Source of the DNA: an uncultured Acidobacteriota bacterium
Lineage (GTDB): Bacteria > Acidobacteriota > Thermoanaerobaculia > Gp7-AA8
NCBI GenBank assembly: GCA_946887105.1
Contig: CAMPKJ010000166.1
Location: 1 to 10,919 of the forward strand
Length of the DNA stretch: 10,919 bases
Direction of reading: 5' to 3'
The translations under genes were made by a program, and so were the position numbers. The notes beneath the pieces were generated by a model, which had not been told where the DNA came from, did no database searches, and saw only the letters and a list, made by a program, of their open reading frames with translations. Below, one piece after another: positions 1 through 6,184 of the stretch (position 1 is the stretch's first letter; every line of letters begins with the position of its first letter).

Positions 1-1164
1 CCCAAAGGATTCACCGCCTCCGGCGTACGCGCGGGCATCCGCAAGAAGCGCCCCGACCTCGGCCTGATCGTGGCCGATGACGGCGCGACCGCGGCCGCCG
101 TCTTCACGCAGAACAAATTCCAGGCGGCGCCGGTGGTGCTGTCGAAGTCCGCGCTGAAGAAGAGCGGCGGACGCGTGAAGGCGGTGGTCGTCAACGCCGG
201 CTGCGCGAATGCCGTCACCGGCAAGGACGGTCTCGACGCCGCGAAGCGCGTGCGCACGCGCGCCGCGGAGCTGCTCCGTTGCACCGAAGAAGAAGTGTTC
301 CTCGCCTCGACCGGCGTGATCGGCGTGGTGCTGCCCGACAAGAAGGTGCGCGACTTTCTCCCCGACGCGGTGAGCCGTCTCTCCACCGGCGGCATCGACG
401 CGCTCTCGCACGCAATCCTCACTACCGATGTCGGTCCGAAAGTGGCGCAGGCGACGTTCACCCTCGGCGGCAAGCGCGGGCGCCTGGTCGGCGTCGCCAA
501 AGGCGCGGGCATGATCCATCCGAACATGGCCACCATGCTCGCGTTCGTGATGACCGACGCGAACGTGAGCGCGCCGGCGCTGCAGAAGATGTTGAAGGTG
601 GCGGTCGACGGCAGCTTCAACTCGATCTCCGTCGACGGCGACACTTCGACGAACGACACCGTGCTCGTCCTCGCGTCCGGAAAACTCGGCAACCCCGCGA
701 ATGCGGATCTGACGGATTTTCAGCGCGCGCTGAACGCGATCTGCCGCGAGCTCGCCTGGATGATCGTGCGCGACGGCGAAGGCGCGATCCGGGTGATGGA
801 GCTCGAAGTGACCGGCGCGAAAACCGACCGCGACGCGAAGCTCGCCGCACACGCCATCGCCACGTCACCGCTCGTGAAGACCGCACTGCACGGCGGCGAT
901 CCGAACTGGGGGCGCATCCTGGCCGCCGTCGGTCGCAGCGGCGCGCGCTTCTCGCTCAGGAAAATCTCGCTGCACGCGGGCACCATTGCGCTCGTCGAAA
1001 ACGGCGCGCCGGCCGCCTATAAAGAGAAGGATGCCGCGAGAGTGTTCGCCCGCGAACGCGTCCCGCTGCGCGTCGATCTCGGCACCGGAACCGCGAGAGC
1101 CTTCGTGCTCTCGAGCGATCTCGGACACGATTACGTGAGCTTGAACGCGGACTATCGGAGCTAG
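1..1164 (+). CDS. argJ: ArgJ, glutamate N-acetyltransferase / ornithine acetyltransferase (5' partial)
   Basis: Transfers the acetyl group from N-acetylornithine to glutamate, giving ornithine in the cyclic arginine pathway in the cytoplasm; some members also make N-acetylglutamate from acetyl-CoA, and sequence alone does not separate the two types. The frame is open from base 1 (PKGFTASGVRAGI), the family's N-terminal motif, so only a few residues are missing; 387 residues are present, ending in NADYRS, close to the usual ending. The autocleavage site is clear: KGAGMIHPNMATMLAF, with the nucleophilic Thr at codon 532-534 and cleavage expected between Ala and Thr to give alpha and beta chains. 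Other family motifs are STGVIG, SVDGDTSTNDT and GGDPNWGRI. The methionine-type start at 70 (GTG) lies inside the conserved domain and is not the real start. The gene converges on the PilZ gene, with a hairpin repeat between them. No other arginine gene is in the window. Confidence 0.96.
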   Translation, partial: PKGFTASGVRAGIRKKRPDLGLIVADDGATAAAVFTQNKFQAAPVVLSKSALKKSGGRVKAVVVNAGCANAVTGKDGLDAAKRVRTRAAELLRCTEEEVFLASTGVIGVVLPDKKVRDFLPDAVSRLSTGGIDALSHAILTTDVGPKVAQATFTLGGKRGRLVGVAKGAGMIHPNMATMLAFVMTDANVSAPALQKMLKVAVDGSFNSISVDGDTSTNDTVLVLASGKLGNPANADLTDFQRALNAICRELAWMIVRDGEGAIRVMELEVTGAKTDRDAKLAAHAIATSPLVKTALHGGDPNWGRILAAVGRSGARFSLRKISLHAGTIALVENGAPAAYKEKDAARVFARERVPLRVDLGTGTARAFVLSSDLGHDYVSLNADYRS

Positions 1165-1165
1165 G

Positions 1166-1257
1166 CATTGGCGTTGGGCGTTGGGCGGTTGGGAGTCGTC
1201 GCCAGTCACGAGGCGTTCCGCAAGAACGAAAACGCCCGAAAGCCCAACGCCTAACGC
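1166..1257. repeat. Hairpin repeat, copy 1, between convergent argJ and PilZ genes
   Basis: The left arm at 1171-1186 (gcgttgggcgttgggc) pairs over 16 bp with 1242-1257 (gcccaacgcctaacgc), with one G-T wobble. The arm is itself a tandem of gcgttggg units. The right arm contains the stop codon of the PilZ gene (1251-1253). A second member of the same family lies at 8011-8085. It is likely a dispersed repeat that also acts as a terminator for both converging genes; no T-run follows either side, so this is not a classic intrinsic terminator. Confidence 0.7.
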
Positions 1258-1598
1258 CCGTCACCCATCAGCGAATCGAGAATCTCCTTCGCCGCATCGG
1301 TCAGGTTCGTGAAGAAGAGGCGCGAGGCGTAGAGCGTCGCGCCGCCGGGGCCGGCGCCGAGGCCGACTACGGTGCAGGTCTCGACCTTCGCGTTCGCGAC
1401 GAACTGCTTGCCTTCGTGCACGAACGAGATCTCGATCGTCGATCCGACTTTGAACACACCCGTATGCGTGGCCAGGATGCCGGCCTCGCTGATGTCGACC
1501 AGCGTGCCCGGCTTCCATCCCAGCTTCAGCGGAAGATTCATGATCACGCGGAAGCGGTTGCTGCGCCTCACGGCGCTCATGGCCAACTTATCGGACAT
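1251..1598 (-). CDS. PilZ-domain protein (probable cyclic-di-GMP receptor)
   Basis: A 115-residue single-domain protein. It has both cyclic-di-GMP contact motifs of PilZ: RxxxR at residues 11-15 (RRSNR) and DxSxxG at 35-40 (DISEAG), followed by a beta-rich stretch and a short C-terminal helix. PilZ proteins bind cyclic-di-GMP and pass the signal to partners controlling motility, adhesion or polysaccharide; no partner can be named from here. The start at 1598 is chosen because AAGGA lies just upstream (AAAGGAAAT-ATG) and because residues upstream in the same frame are only antisense to the next gene. It is divergent from ggt across 78 bp and convergent with argJ. Its stop codon sits inside a hairpin repeat arm. 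There is no signal peptide or membrane segment, so it should be cytoplasmic. Confidence 0.88.
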   Translation of the reverse strand: MSDKLAMSAVRRSNRFRVIMNLPLKLGWKPGTLVDISEAGILATHTGVFKVGSTIEISFVHEGKQFVANAKVETCTVVGLGAGPGGATLYASRLFFTNLTDAAKEILDSLMGDGR

Positions 1599-1617
1599 AT
1601 TTCCTTTGGACCGCCAC

Positions 1618-1646
1618 AATCTACGCCTGACCCGCGCGGGACGCAA
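1618..1646 (-). promoter_or_regulatory. Putative sigma-70-type promoter of the PilZ gene
   Basis: Reading the minus strand, TTGCGT (1646-1641) is followed by a 17-bp spacer and TAGATT (1623-1618). Transcription would start near 1611, leaving about a 12-base leader that contains the AAGGA ribosome site. The -10 hexamer is the same as the one proposed for the second citrate synthase. The call rests on hexamer match and spacing only. Confidence 0.4.
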
Positions 1647-1660
1647 TGGGCGTCGCGTTG

Positions 1661-1666
1661 TAACAT
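1661..1666 (+). promoter_or_regulatory. Possible -10 box of the ggt operon
   Basis: TAACAT ends 10 bases before the ggt start codon, and no Shine-Dalgarno sequence lies in between (cccggccgcc). This fits a leaderless transcript. I see no convincing -35 hexamer 16-18 bp upstream, so the call is weak on its own and gains support only from the same layout at 6133-6138, 6171-6176 and 9173-9178. Confidence 0.3.
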
Positions 1667-1676
1667 CCCGGCCGCC

Positions 1677-3380
1677 ATGAGACGGACTTTTACGCTCCTC
1701 CTGCTCTTCACCACGCCCCTGCTCGCGGCATCGAGAGAGCCGCTCCGCGCGCGCCGCGCGATGGTGGCCTCGACGTCCGAGATCGCGTCGCAAATCGGCG
1801 CCGATGTGATGAAGAAAGGCGGCAACGCCGTCGACGCCGCGGTCGCCGTCGGCTTCGCCCTCGCCGTCACCTGGCCCTCCGCCGGCAACCTCGGCGGCGG
1901 CGGTTTCATGCTGGTCCGCAAGGCGGACGGAACCACGGAAGCGCTCGACTATCGCGAGCGCGGACCGCTGGCCGCACATCGCGATCTCTATCTCGACGCG
2001 CAGGGCAACGTCGTCAAAGGATTGTCGACCGAGGGATATCTGGCGGCGGGTGTGCCCGGGACGGTGGCCGGATTGGCGCTCGCACACAAACGTCATGGAA
2101 AGCTGAAATGGGAAGAGGTCGTCGAGCCGGCGCGCAAGCTCGCGGCGGAAGGCTTTCCGGCCACGTTCCATCTCGCGCGCGGCCTTCGCTCCAACAGCAC
2201 CACCCAGAAGATGAAACCGTTCGCGGAGAGCCGGCGCATTTTTCAGCGCGACGGCCGCTTCTACGAAATGGGCGAGACGTTCGTGCAGCCCGAGCTCGCG
2301 GCCGTGCTCGCGCGCATCAAGAACGATCCGCGCGATTTCTATGAAGGCGAGACCGCGAAGCTCATCGCTGCGGACATGAAAGCGAACGGCGGCATCATCA
2401 CGCTCGAAGATCTGCGCATTTACGAGCCGACGCTGCGCGCGCCGCTGCGCACGACGTATCGCGGTCACGAGATCCTGACCATGCCCCCGCCGTCGTCGGG
2501 CGGCATCGCGCTCATCGAGATGCTGAACATGCTCGAGGCGTACGACCTGAAGTCGATGGGCTGGGGCTCCGCGCAGTACACGCACACTCTGGTCGAAGCG
2601 ATGCGCCGCGCCTTCGCCGACCGGGCACAGTTCCTCGGCGACACGGATTTCGTGAAGGTGCCGGTGCGCGCGCTGGTGAGCCGTGAGTTCGCAACGGAGC
2701 GGCGCAGCAGCATCGATCCGAATCGCGCGTCGACGAGCCGCCAGGCCGGGGCCGGAAATCCGGCGCCGTACGAGTCGCCGGACACGACGCATTACACGAT
2801 CGTCGATCCCGACGGCAACGTCGTCAGCAGCACCTACACGCTCAACGACAGCTACGGCGCCGGCGCGACGATCAAAGGCGCGGGCTTCCTGATCAACAAC
2901 GAGATGGACGACTTCACCTCGAAAGTGGGCGTGCCGAATGACTACGGCCTGATGCAGGGTGAAGCGAACGCGATCGCGCCGAAGAAACGGCCGCTGTCGT
3001 CGATGACGCCCACCATCGTGCTCAAAGACGGCAAGCCGTTCTTCGCCATCGGCAGTCCCGGCGGTCCGACCATCATCAACACGGTCCTGCAGGTGATCGT
3101 CAACGTCATCGACTTCAAGATGGACGTGCAGGCCGCGATCGACGCGCCGCGCGTGCACCATCAATGGCTGCCCGATCACATCTACTGGGAAGAGTTGGGC
3201 ATGAACCCCGACACGCGCGCGCGGCTGGAGGCGATGGGACACACGCTGCGGCCGATTCCGGGCGCGAGCCGGTCGCCTTCGGAGATCGGCGATGCGCACG
3301 GCGTGATGATCGATCCCGCCACCGGCATGCGCCTGGGCGCGAGCGATCCGCGATTGGGCGGAGTGCCGGCGGGCTTTTGA
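1677..3380 (+). CDS. ggt: Gamma-glutamyltranspeptidase, exported
   Basis: Cleaves the gamma-glutamyl bond of glutathione and related compounds, by hydrolysis or transfer to an acceptor amino acid, outside the cytoplasmic membrane. Length 567 residues, normal for the family. Residues 1-18 (MRRTFTLLLLFTTPLLAA) are a signal peptide. The proenzyme cuts itself before Thr370 (PDT-THYTIVD; codon 2784-2786), which becomes the nucleophile of the small subunit. Substrate-binding residues are present: Arg93 (DYRERGP), the NNEMDDF segment at 407-413, SSM at 441-443 and SPGG at 460-463. The lid-loop region (FTSKVGVPNDYG) resembles that of E. coli Ggt. The ATG at 1677 is preferred because it begins the signal peptide; the upstream extension of the frame is antisense to the PilZ gene. 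There is no clear ribosome site. It is followed after 13 bp by the M20 peptidase, probably as one operon. Confidence 0.95.
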   Translation: MRRTFTLLLLFTTPLLAASREPLRARRAMVASTSEIASQIGADVMKKGGNAVDAAVAVGFALAVTWPSAGNLGGGGFMLVRKADGTTEALDYRERGPLAAHRDLYLDAQGNVVKGLSTEGYLAAGVPGTVAGLALAHKRHGKLKWEEVVEPARKLAAEGFPATFHLARGLRSNSTTQKMKPFAESRRIFQRDGRFYEMGETFVQPELAAVLARIKNDPRDFYEGETAKLIAADMKANGGIITLEDLRIYEPTLRAPLRTTYRGHEILTMPPPSSGGIALIEMLNMLEAYDLKSMGWGSAQYTHTLVEAMRRAFADRAQFLGDTDFVKVPVRALVSREFATERRSSIDPNRASTSRQAGAGNPAPYESPDTTHYTIVDPDGNVVSSTYTLNDSYGAGATIKGAGFLINNEMDDFTSKVGVPNDYGLMQGEANAIAPKKRPLSSMTPTIVLKDGKPFFAIGSPGGPTIINTVLQVIVNVIDFKMDVQAAIDAPRVHHQWLPDHIYWEELGMNPDTRARLEAMGHTLRPIPGASRSPSEIGDAHGVMIDPATGMRLGASDPRLGGVPAGF

Positions 3381-3393
3381 TAGAGTCCGCGCC

Positions 3394-4764
3394 ATGAACA
3401 TCGAGAAGAAAGCACTGGCGGCGTGGGCGAAGAACGAGCGCGACCGCTTCGAGTCCGCACTGCAGCAGTTCGTCGAGATCCCGTCCGTTTCCGCCGATCC
3501 GGCGCGCGCGGCCGATGTCCGCCGCTGCGCCGATGAAGCGGCGCAACTGATCCGCTCGTTCGGCGGCGACGCGAAGGTCCTCGAGACCGGCGGATATCCG
3601 ATCGTGCACGGCCAGTTCCGCAGCGACGCGAACGCGCCGACGCTGACGATCTACAACCACATGGACGTGCAGCCGGCCTCGCGCGATACGGAGCCGTGGA
3701 ACACGGAGCCGTTCACGTTCACGAACCAGGGCGACAAGTATTTCGGCCGCGGTACGACCGACGACAAGGGTCCGGCGCTCAGCGCGCTGTGGGGCATCCG
3801 CGCCGCGCGCGAAGCGGGCGTGCCGATCAACCTGAACGTGCTGTGGGAGCTCGAAGAGGAGATCGGCTCGCCGAACTTCGAAGAAGGAATCAAGAAGCAC
3901 AAGAAAGAGCTGGCCACCGATTCGGTGCTGGTCAGCGACACGATCTGGGTCTCGCGCCAGCGGCCCGCGTGCCCGGCCGGCCTGCGCGGACTGCAGGGCT
4001 TCACGCTCTCGCTCGAAACCGGCCAGACCGACCAGCACTCCGGCGTCACCGGCGGCGCGGCGCGCAATCCGATCGGCGAGCTGATGCAGCTCGTCTCCGA
4101 GATGTACGACGCGCGCACGGGCAAGGTGAAGATCAAGGGTTTCTATGAGGACGTCGAGCCGCCGACGAAACGGGAGCTCGCCGACTTCACGAACTCCGGC
4201 TTCACGATCAAAGGGTTCAAGAAGGATCACCTGTTCAAATCGATCCGCAGCGATGACCCGCTCGACGTGATGAAGCGCATCTGGGCCATGCCCACCATGG
4301 AAGTGCACGGCCTGGTCGGCGGCTACACCGGTCCCGGAGTGAAGACGGTCATTCCGCCGCGCGCGGAGGTGAAGCTCTCCTGCCGGCTGGTGCGCAATCA
4401 GGATCCGCGCAAGATCCTGAAGCTGATCCGCGAGTTCGTGAAGCAACGCAATCCCGATGTGAAGCTCCAGAGCGAAAGCCAGATGTGGCCGTACAAGGCG
4501 CCGACGGAAGGGCCACTCGCTGAGGCGGTGAAGGACGCGATGAAGTTCGCGTTCGGACGCGAGCCGGTGTTCGTGCGCGAAGGCGGCTCGATCGGCGCGG
4601 TGATCTCGATGGAGCAGGTCCTGGCCGCGCCGGTGATGTTCCTCGGGCTCTCGCTGCCCGAGCACGGCTACCACGCGCCGAACGAAAACTTCGACTGGCC
4701 GCAGGCCAGCGGCGGGATCGCGGCGTTCGTGAAGTACTTCGACAACGTCGCGCGGATGGCGTAG
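3394..4764 (+). CDS. M20-family metallodipeptidase
   Basis: A 456-residue zinc peptidase of the M20 family, nearest in motif pattern to the CNDP2/Dug1-type dipeptidases that split Cys-Gly and similar dipeptides. The two-metal site is visible in order: His89 and the adjacent Asp91 (YNHMDVQP), the bridging Asp at 123 (GRGTTDDKGP), the catalytic and metal glutamates at 154-156 (ELEEEIGS), Asp182 (VSDTIW) and His427 (EHGYHAPNENF). The inserted dimerisation domain lies at about 200-315, and the segment GYTGPGVKTVIPPRA is typical of this subgroup. There is no signal peptide, so it acts in the cytoplasm. It starts 13 bp after ggt with only a weak ribosome site, consistent with operon expression. With ggt it would complete glutathione breakdown: glutamate release outside, Cys-Gly hydrolysis inside after uptake. 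The substrate is inferred from context; other dipeptides or acylated amino acids are possible. Confidence 0.9.
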   Translation: MNIEKKALAAWAKNERDRFESALQQFVEIPSVSADPARAADVRRCADEAAQLIRSFGGDAKVLETGGYPIVHGQFRSDANAPTLTIYNHMDVQPASRDTEPWNTEPFTFTNQGDKYFGRGTTDDKGPALSALWGIRAAREAGVPINLNVLWELEEEIGSPNFEEGIKKHKKELATDSVLVSDTIWVSRQRPACPAGLRGLQGFTLSLETGQTDQHSGVTGGAARNPIGELMQLVSEMYDARTGKVKIKGFYEDVEPPTKRELADFTNSGFTIKGFKKDHLFKSIRSDDPLDVMKRIWAMPTMEVHGLVGGYTGPGVKTVIPPRAEVKLSCRLVRNQDPRKILKLIREFVKQRNPDVKLQSESQMWPYKAPTEGPLAEAVKDAMKFAFGREPVFVREGGSIGAVISMEQVLAAPVMFLGLSLPEHGYHAPNENFDWPQASGGIAAFVKYFDNVARMA

Positions 4765-4765
4765 G

Positions 4766-4944
4766 CCACAGGGCGACGACGGGAGGCCTCCGGCGGCCGG
4801 GCCGCGGGCCCGGACCCGTCGGTTGGCCTAGCCTCCGCGACACCTTTCGCAAGTAATCACATTGAGTCGCGGAGGCTAGGCCAACCAATGGGGTCTGGGG
4901 CCCTCGGCCCCAGCCGCCGGAGGCTTCCCGTCGTCGCCCTATGG
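4766..4944. repeat. Large nested palindrome at the convergent M20/citrate synthase junction
   Basis: Three nested or local pairings fill the whole junction. The outer arms 4770-4796 and 4914-4940 match over 27 bp with a single G-T wobble, and the match continues weakly to 4766 and 4944. The inner arms 4821-4841 and 4866-4886 are a perfect 21-bp inverted repeat around a 24-base AT-richer loop. Between them, the left side holds ccgggccgcgggcccgg (4797-4813) and the right side ctggggccctcggccccag (4895-4913), each able to fold on itself or on the other. The right outer arm covers the stop codon of the citrate synthase gene (4939-4941). It looks like a non-coding palindromic mobile element (MITE-like) or a bidirectional terminator. 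I see no target-site duplication and no T-run. Confidence 0.85.
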
Positions 4945-6123
4945 CTTCGGCCCGACATACTTCGCGCGGGGGCGGATCATCGCGTCCTGACCGTATTGCT
5001 CGATCGCGTGCGCGATCCAGCCGATCGTGCGGCCGATGGCGAAGAGCGACAGTGCGGAGCCGCGGGGCAGATCGAGCGCGCGTTCCACGGTCACGAGCGC
5101 GAAGTCGAGATTCGGCTTCTCGCCGAGGACGCTGTCGACGCTCGTCGCGAGACTGCGGGCGAACGTCAGCTCGGCGGACTTCGGGAGCATGTCGAGCAGC
5201 AACGCGGCGCGCGGGTCGCCGTTCGGATAGAGCGGATGTTCGAAGCCGTCGATGCTCTCGCCGCGGCGCAGCCGTTGGGAGAGCTTCGCGCGCAGGTCGC
5301 GAGCGCGGCGCAGCTCGCGCCAGAGCGCGTCGACGCGTGCCGTGGCGCCGCCGTGTTTCGTCCCTTCGAGCGCCGCCAGTCCGCCGAGGACCACCGAGTA
5401 GGGATTCGATGCCGCGGAGGCGACGCAGCGTGCGGTGAACGCGGAGACGTTCAGCTCGTGATCGGCGCAGACGATCAGCGCCGCGCGGATCACCTTCGCC
5501 GCGTCCTTCTTCTTCGGCGCCCACGCGCGGGCCAGCGTCTCCTCCACCGTCGACTCCAGCTCCTGCGATTCGGCCGCGACGCTGGTGAGCAGGTTCACGA
5601 TCCGCCAGCCGGTCTGGGCGACGCTGCGCGGGCGGAGATCGAACGCCAGCTCATCGCGCGCGGCCACGAGCGGCAGCACCGACTGCGCCCGATTGATGAA
5701 CGGCAGATCGGGACCGGACGCGCCGGAGATCACGTGCAGCGGCGTGTCGAAGACGTCGGCGTCGAACGACCCGCACCAGATCAGCGCCGCCACCTCCTCG
5801 AGCGTCCGCGTGCGCGCGAGATCGCACACGTCCTGCCCGCGGTAGTACAGCTTGCCGTCCGCGATCAGCGTGATCGACGACTCCAGGATCGGCACACCCC
5901 ATCGCAACGCGTTCGCCGCGGCCTTTTCCGGGTTCCGCCGCTCCTCGGCACGGACGCGCAGGCGCTCGACGTCCTCGCGCGCATAACGGCGCTCGCGCGG
6001 ACGCCCCGGCACCGGCTCCGAGCGCACGAACCCGCGGCTGACGTACGCGTAGAGCGTGGCCCGGTTCACGTCCAGGAGGCGGGTGGCGGCTTTGGCATCG
6101 AGCCATTCGGTCTTGCGGGGCAT
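4939..6123 (-). CDS. Citrate synthase family protein with N-terminal MerR-like HTH
   Basis: A 394-residue two-domain protein. Residues about 7-57 form a MerR/excisionase-type winged HTH (TRLLDVNRATLYAYVSRGFV, then GRPRERRYAREDVERL). Residues about 75-390 are a citrate-synthase fold, which condenses acetyl-CoA (or propionyl-CoA) with oxaloacetate. Catalytic positions are kept: His257 (TKHGGA), His296 (GFEHPLYP) and Asp340 (NLDF), plus the oxaloacetate-binding His222 (ADHELNVSAF), DPRA at 303-306 and Arg384 (IRPRAKYVG). Next to His296 the sequence is GFEH, where GFGH is usual, and the Arg of GHRVYK is replaced as in other GHPLYP members. The ATG at 6123 is right at the start of the HTH, with a perfect TATAAT 9 bp upstream and no ribosome site. 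It is divergent from a second citrate synthase. It may be an enzyme, a metabolite-sensing regulator, or both; enzyme fold certain, activity not. Confidence 0.9.
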   Translation of the reverse strand: MPRKTEWLDAKAATRLLDVNRATLYAYVSRGFVRSEPVPGRPRERRYAREDVERLRVRAEERRNPEKAAANALRWGVPILESSITLIADGKLYYRGQDVCDLARTRTLEEVAALIWCGSFDADVFDTPLHVISGASGPDLPFINRAQSVLPLVAARDELAFDLRPRSVAQTGWRIVNLLTSVAAESQELESTVEETLARAWAPKKKDAAKVIRAALIVCADHELNVSAFTARCVASAASNPYSVVLGGLAALEGTKHGGATARVDALWRELRRARDLRAKLSQRLRRGESIDGFEHPLYPNGDPRAALLLDMLPKSAELTFARSLATSVDSVLGEKPNLDFALVTVERALDLPRGSALSLFAIGRTIGWIAHAIEQYGQDAMIRPRAKYVGPKP

Positions 6124-6129
6124 GATGTG

Positions 6130-6145
6130 TTGATTATACGATCAA
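6130..6145. promoter_or_regulatory. Candidate operator, inverted repeat TTGAT-N6-ATCAA
   Basis: TTGATTATACGATCAA is a 5-bp inverted repeat with a 6-bp centre in the 61-bp gap between the divergent citrate synthase genes. It stands out as AT-rich in GC-rich surroundings. It fully contains the -10 box of the HTH-citrate synthase (minus-strand TATAAT, 6138-6133) and ends 2 bp before the -35 box of the other gene. A dimeric citrate synthase would present two HTH domains, which suits a two-fold symmetric site. Binding by the HTH-citrate synthase is inference. Confidence 0.5.
6133..6138 (-). promoter_or_regulatory. -10 box of the HTH-citrate synthase gene
   Basis: The minus strand reads TATAAT, a perfect consensus, 9 bases before the ATG at 6123. 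A -35 candidate TTGCCT lies 19 bp upstream, a longer spacer than ideal. Transcription would start within about three bases of the ATG, so the mRNA would be leaderless or nearly so. Confidence 0.5.
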
Positions 6146-6147
6146 TG

Positions 6148-6176
6148 TTGACGCCTCAGGCAACTGAACTTAGATT
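6148..6176 (+). promoter_or_regulatory. Promoter of the second citrate synthase gene
   Basis: TTGACG (6148-6153), a 17-bp spacer and TAGATT (6171-6176) form a good sigma-70-type promoter. Only 8 bases (cggcctcc) separate the -10 box from the ATG at 6185, leaving no room for a normal leader, and there is no Shine-Dalgarno sequence. Confidence 0.55.
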
Positions 6177-6184
6177 CGGCCTCC

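Noticed and set aside
70..72. GTG at 70 as the argJ start
   Set aside because: The frame is open to base 1 and residues before 70 match the conserved ArgJ N-terminus, so the true start is outside the window.
1599..3401. Long minus-strand open frame upstream of the PilZ gene, antisense to ggt
   Set aside because: Its translation is Arg/His/Asp-rich without domains, while the plus strand encodes a complete gamma-glutamyltranspeptidase. It is a GC-rich shadow; only the last 115 codons are the PilZ gene.
3115..4674. 519-codon minus-strand frame across ggt and the M20 gene
   Set aside because: Composition is that of an antisense shadow (Arg, Ala, Asp, His), there is no family motif, and it crosses two well-supported genes.
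4821..4886. Intrinsic rho-independent terminator
   Set aside because: The stem is strong but neither strand has a T-run after it, and the 24-base loop is large for this class.
4766..4944. CRISPR-like or riboswitch interpretation of the nested palindrome
   Set aside because: The repeats are inverted, not regularly spaced direct repeats, and the element lies after stop codons rather than before a start.
4349..5524. 391-codon minus-strand frame through the palindrome
   Set aside because: It is a shifted frame of the HTH-citrate synthase gene continued through the repeat. The repeat's translation in this frame has no homology that I recognise.
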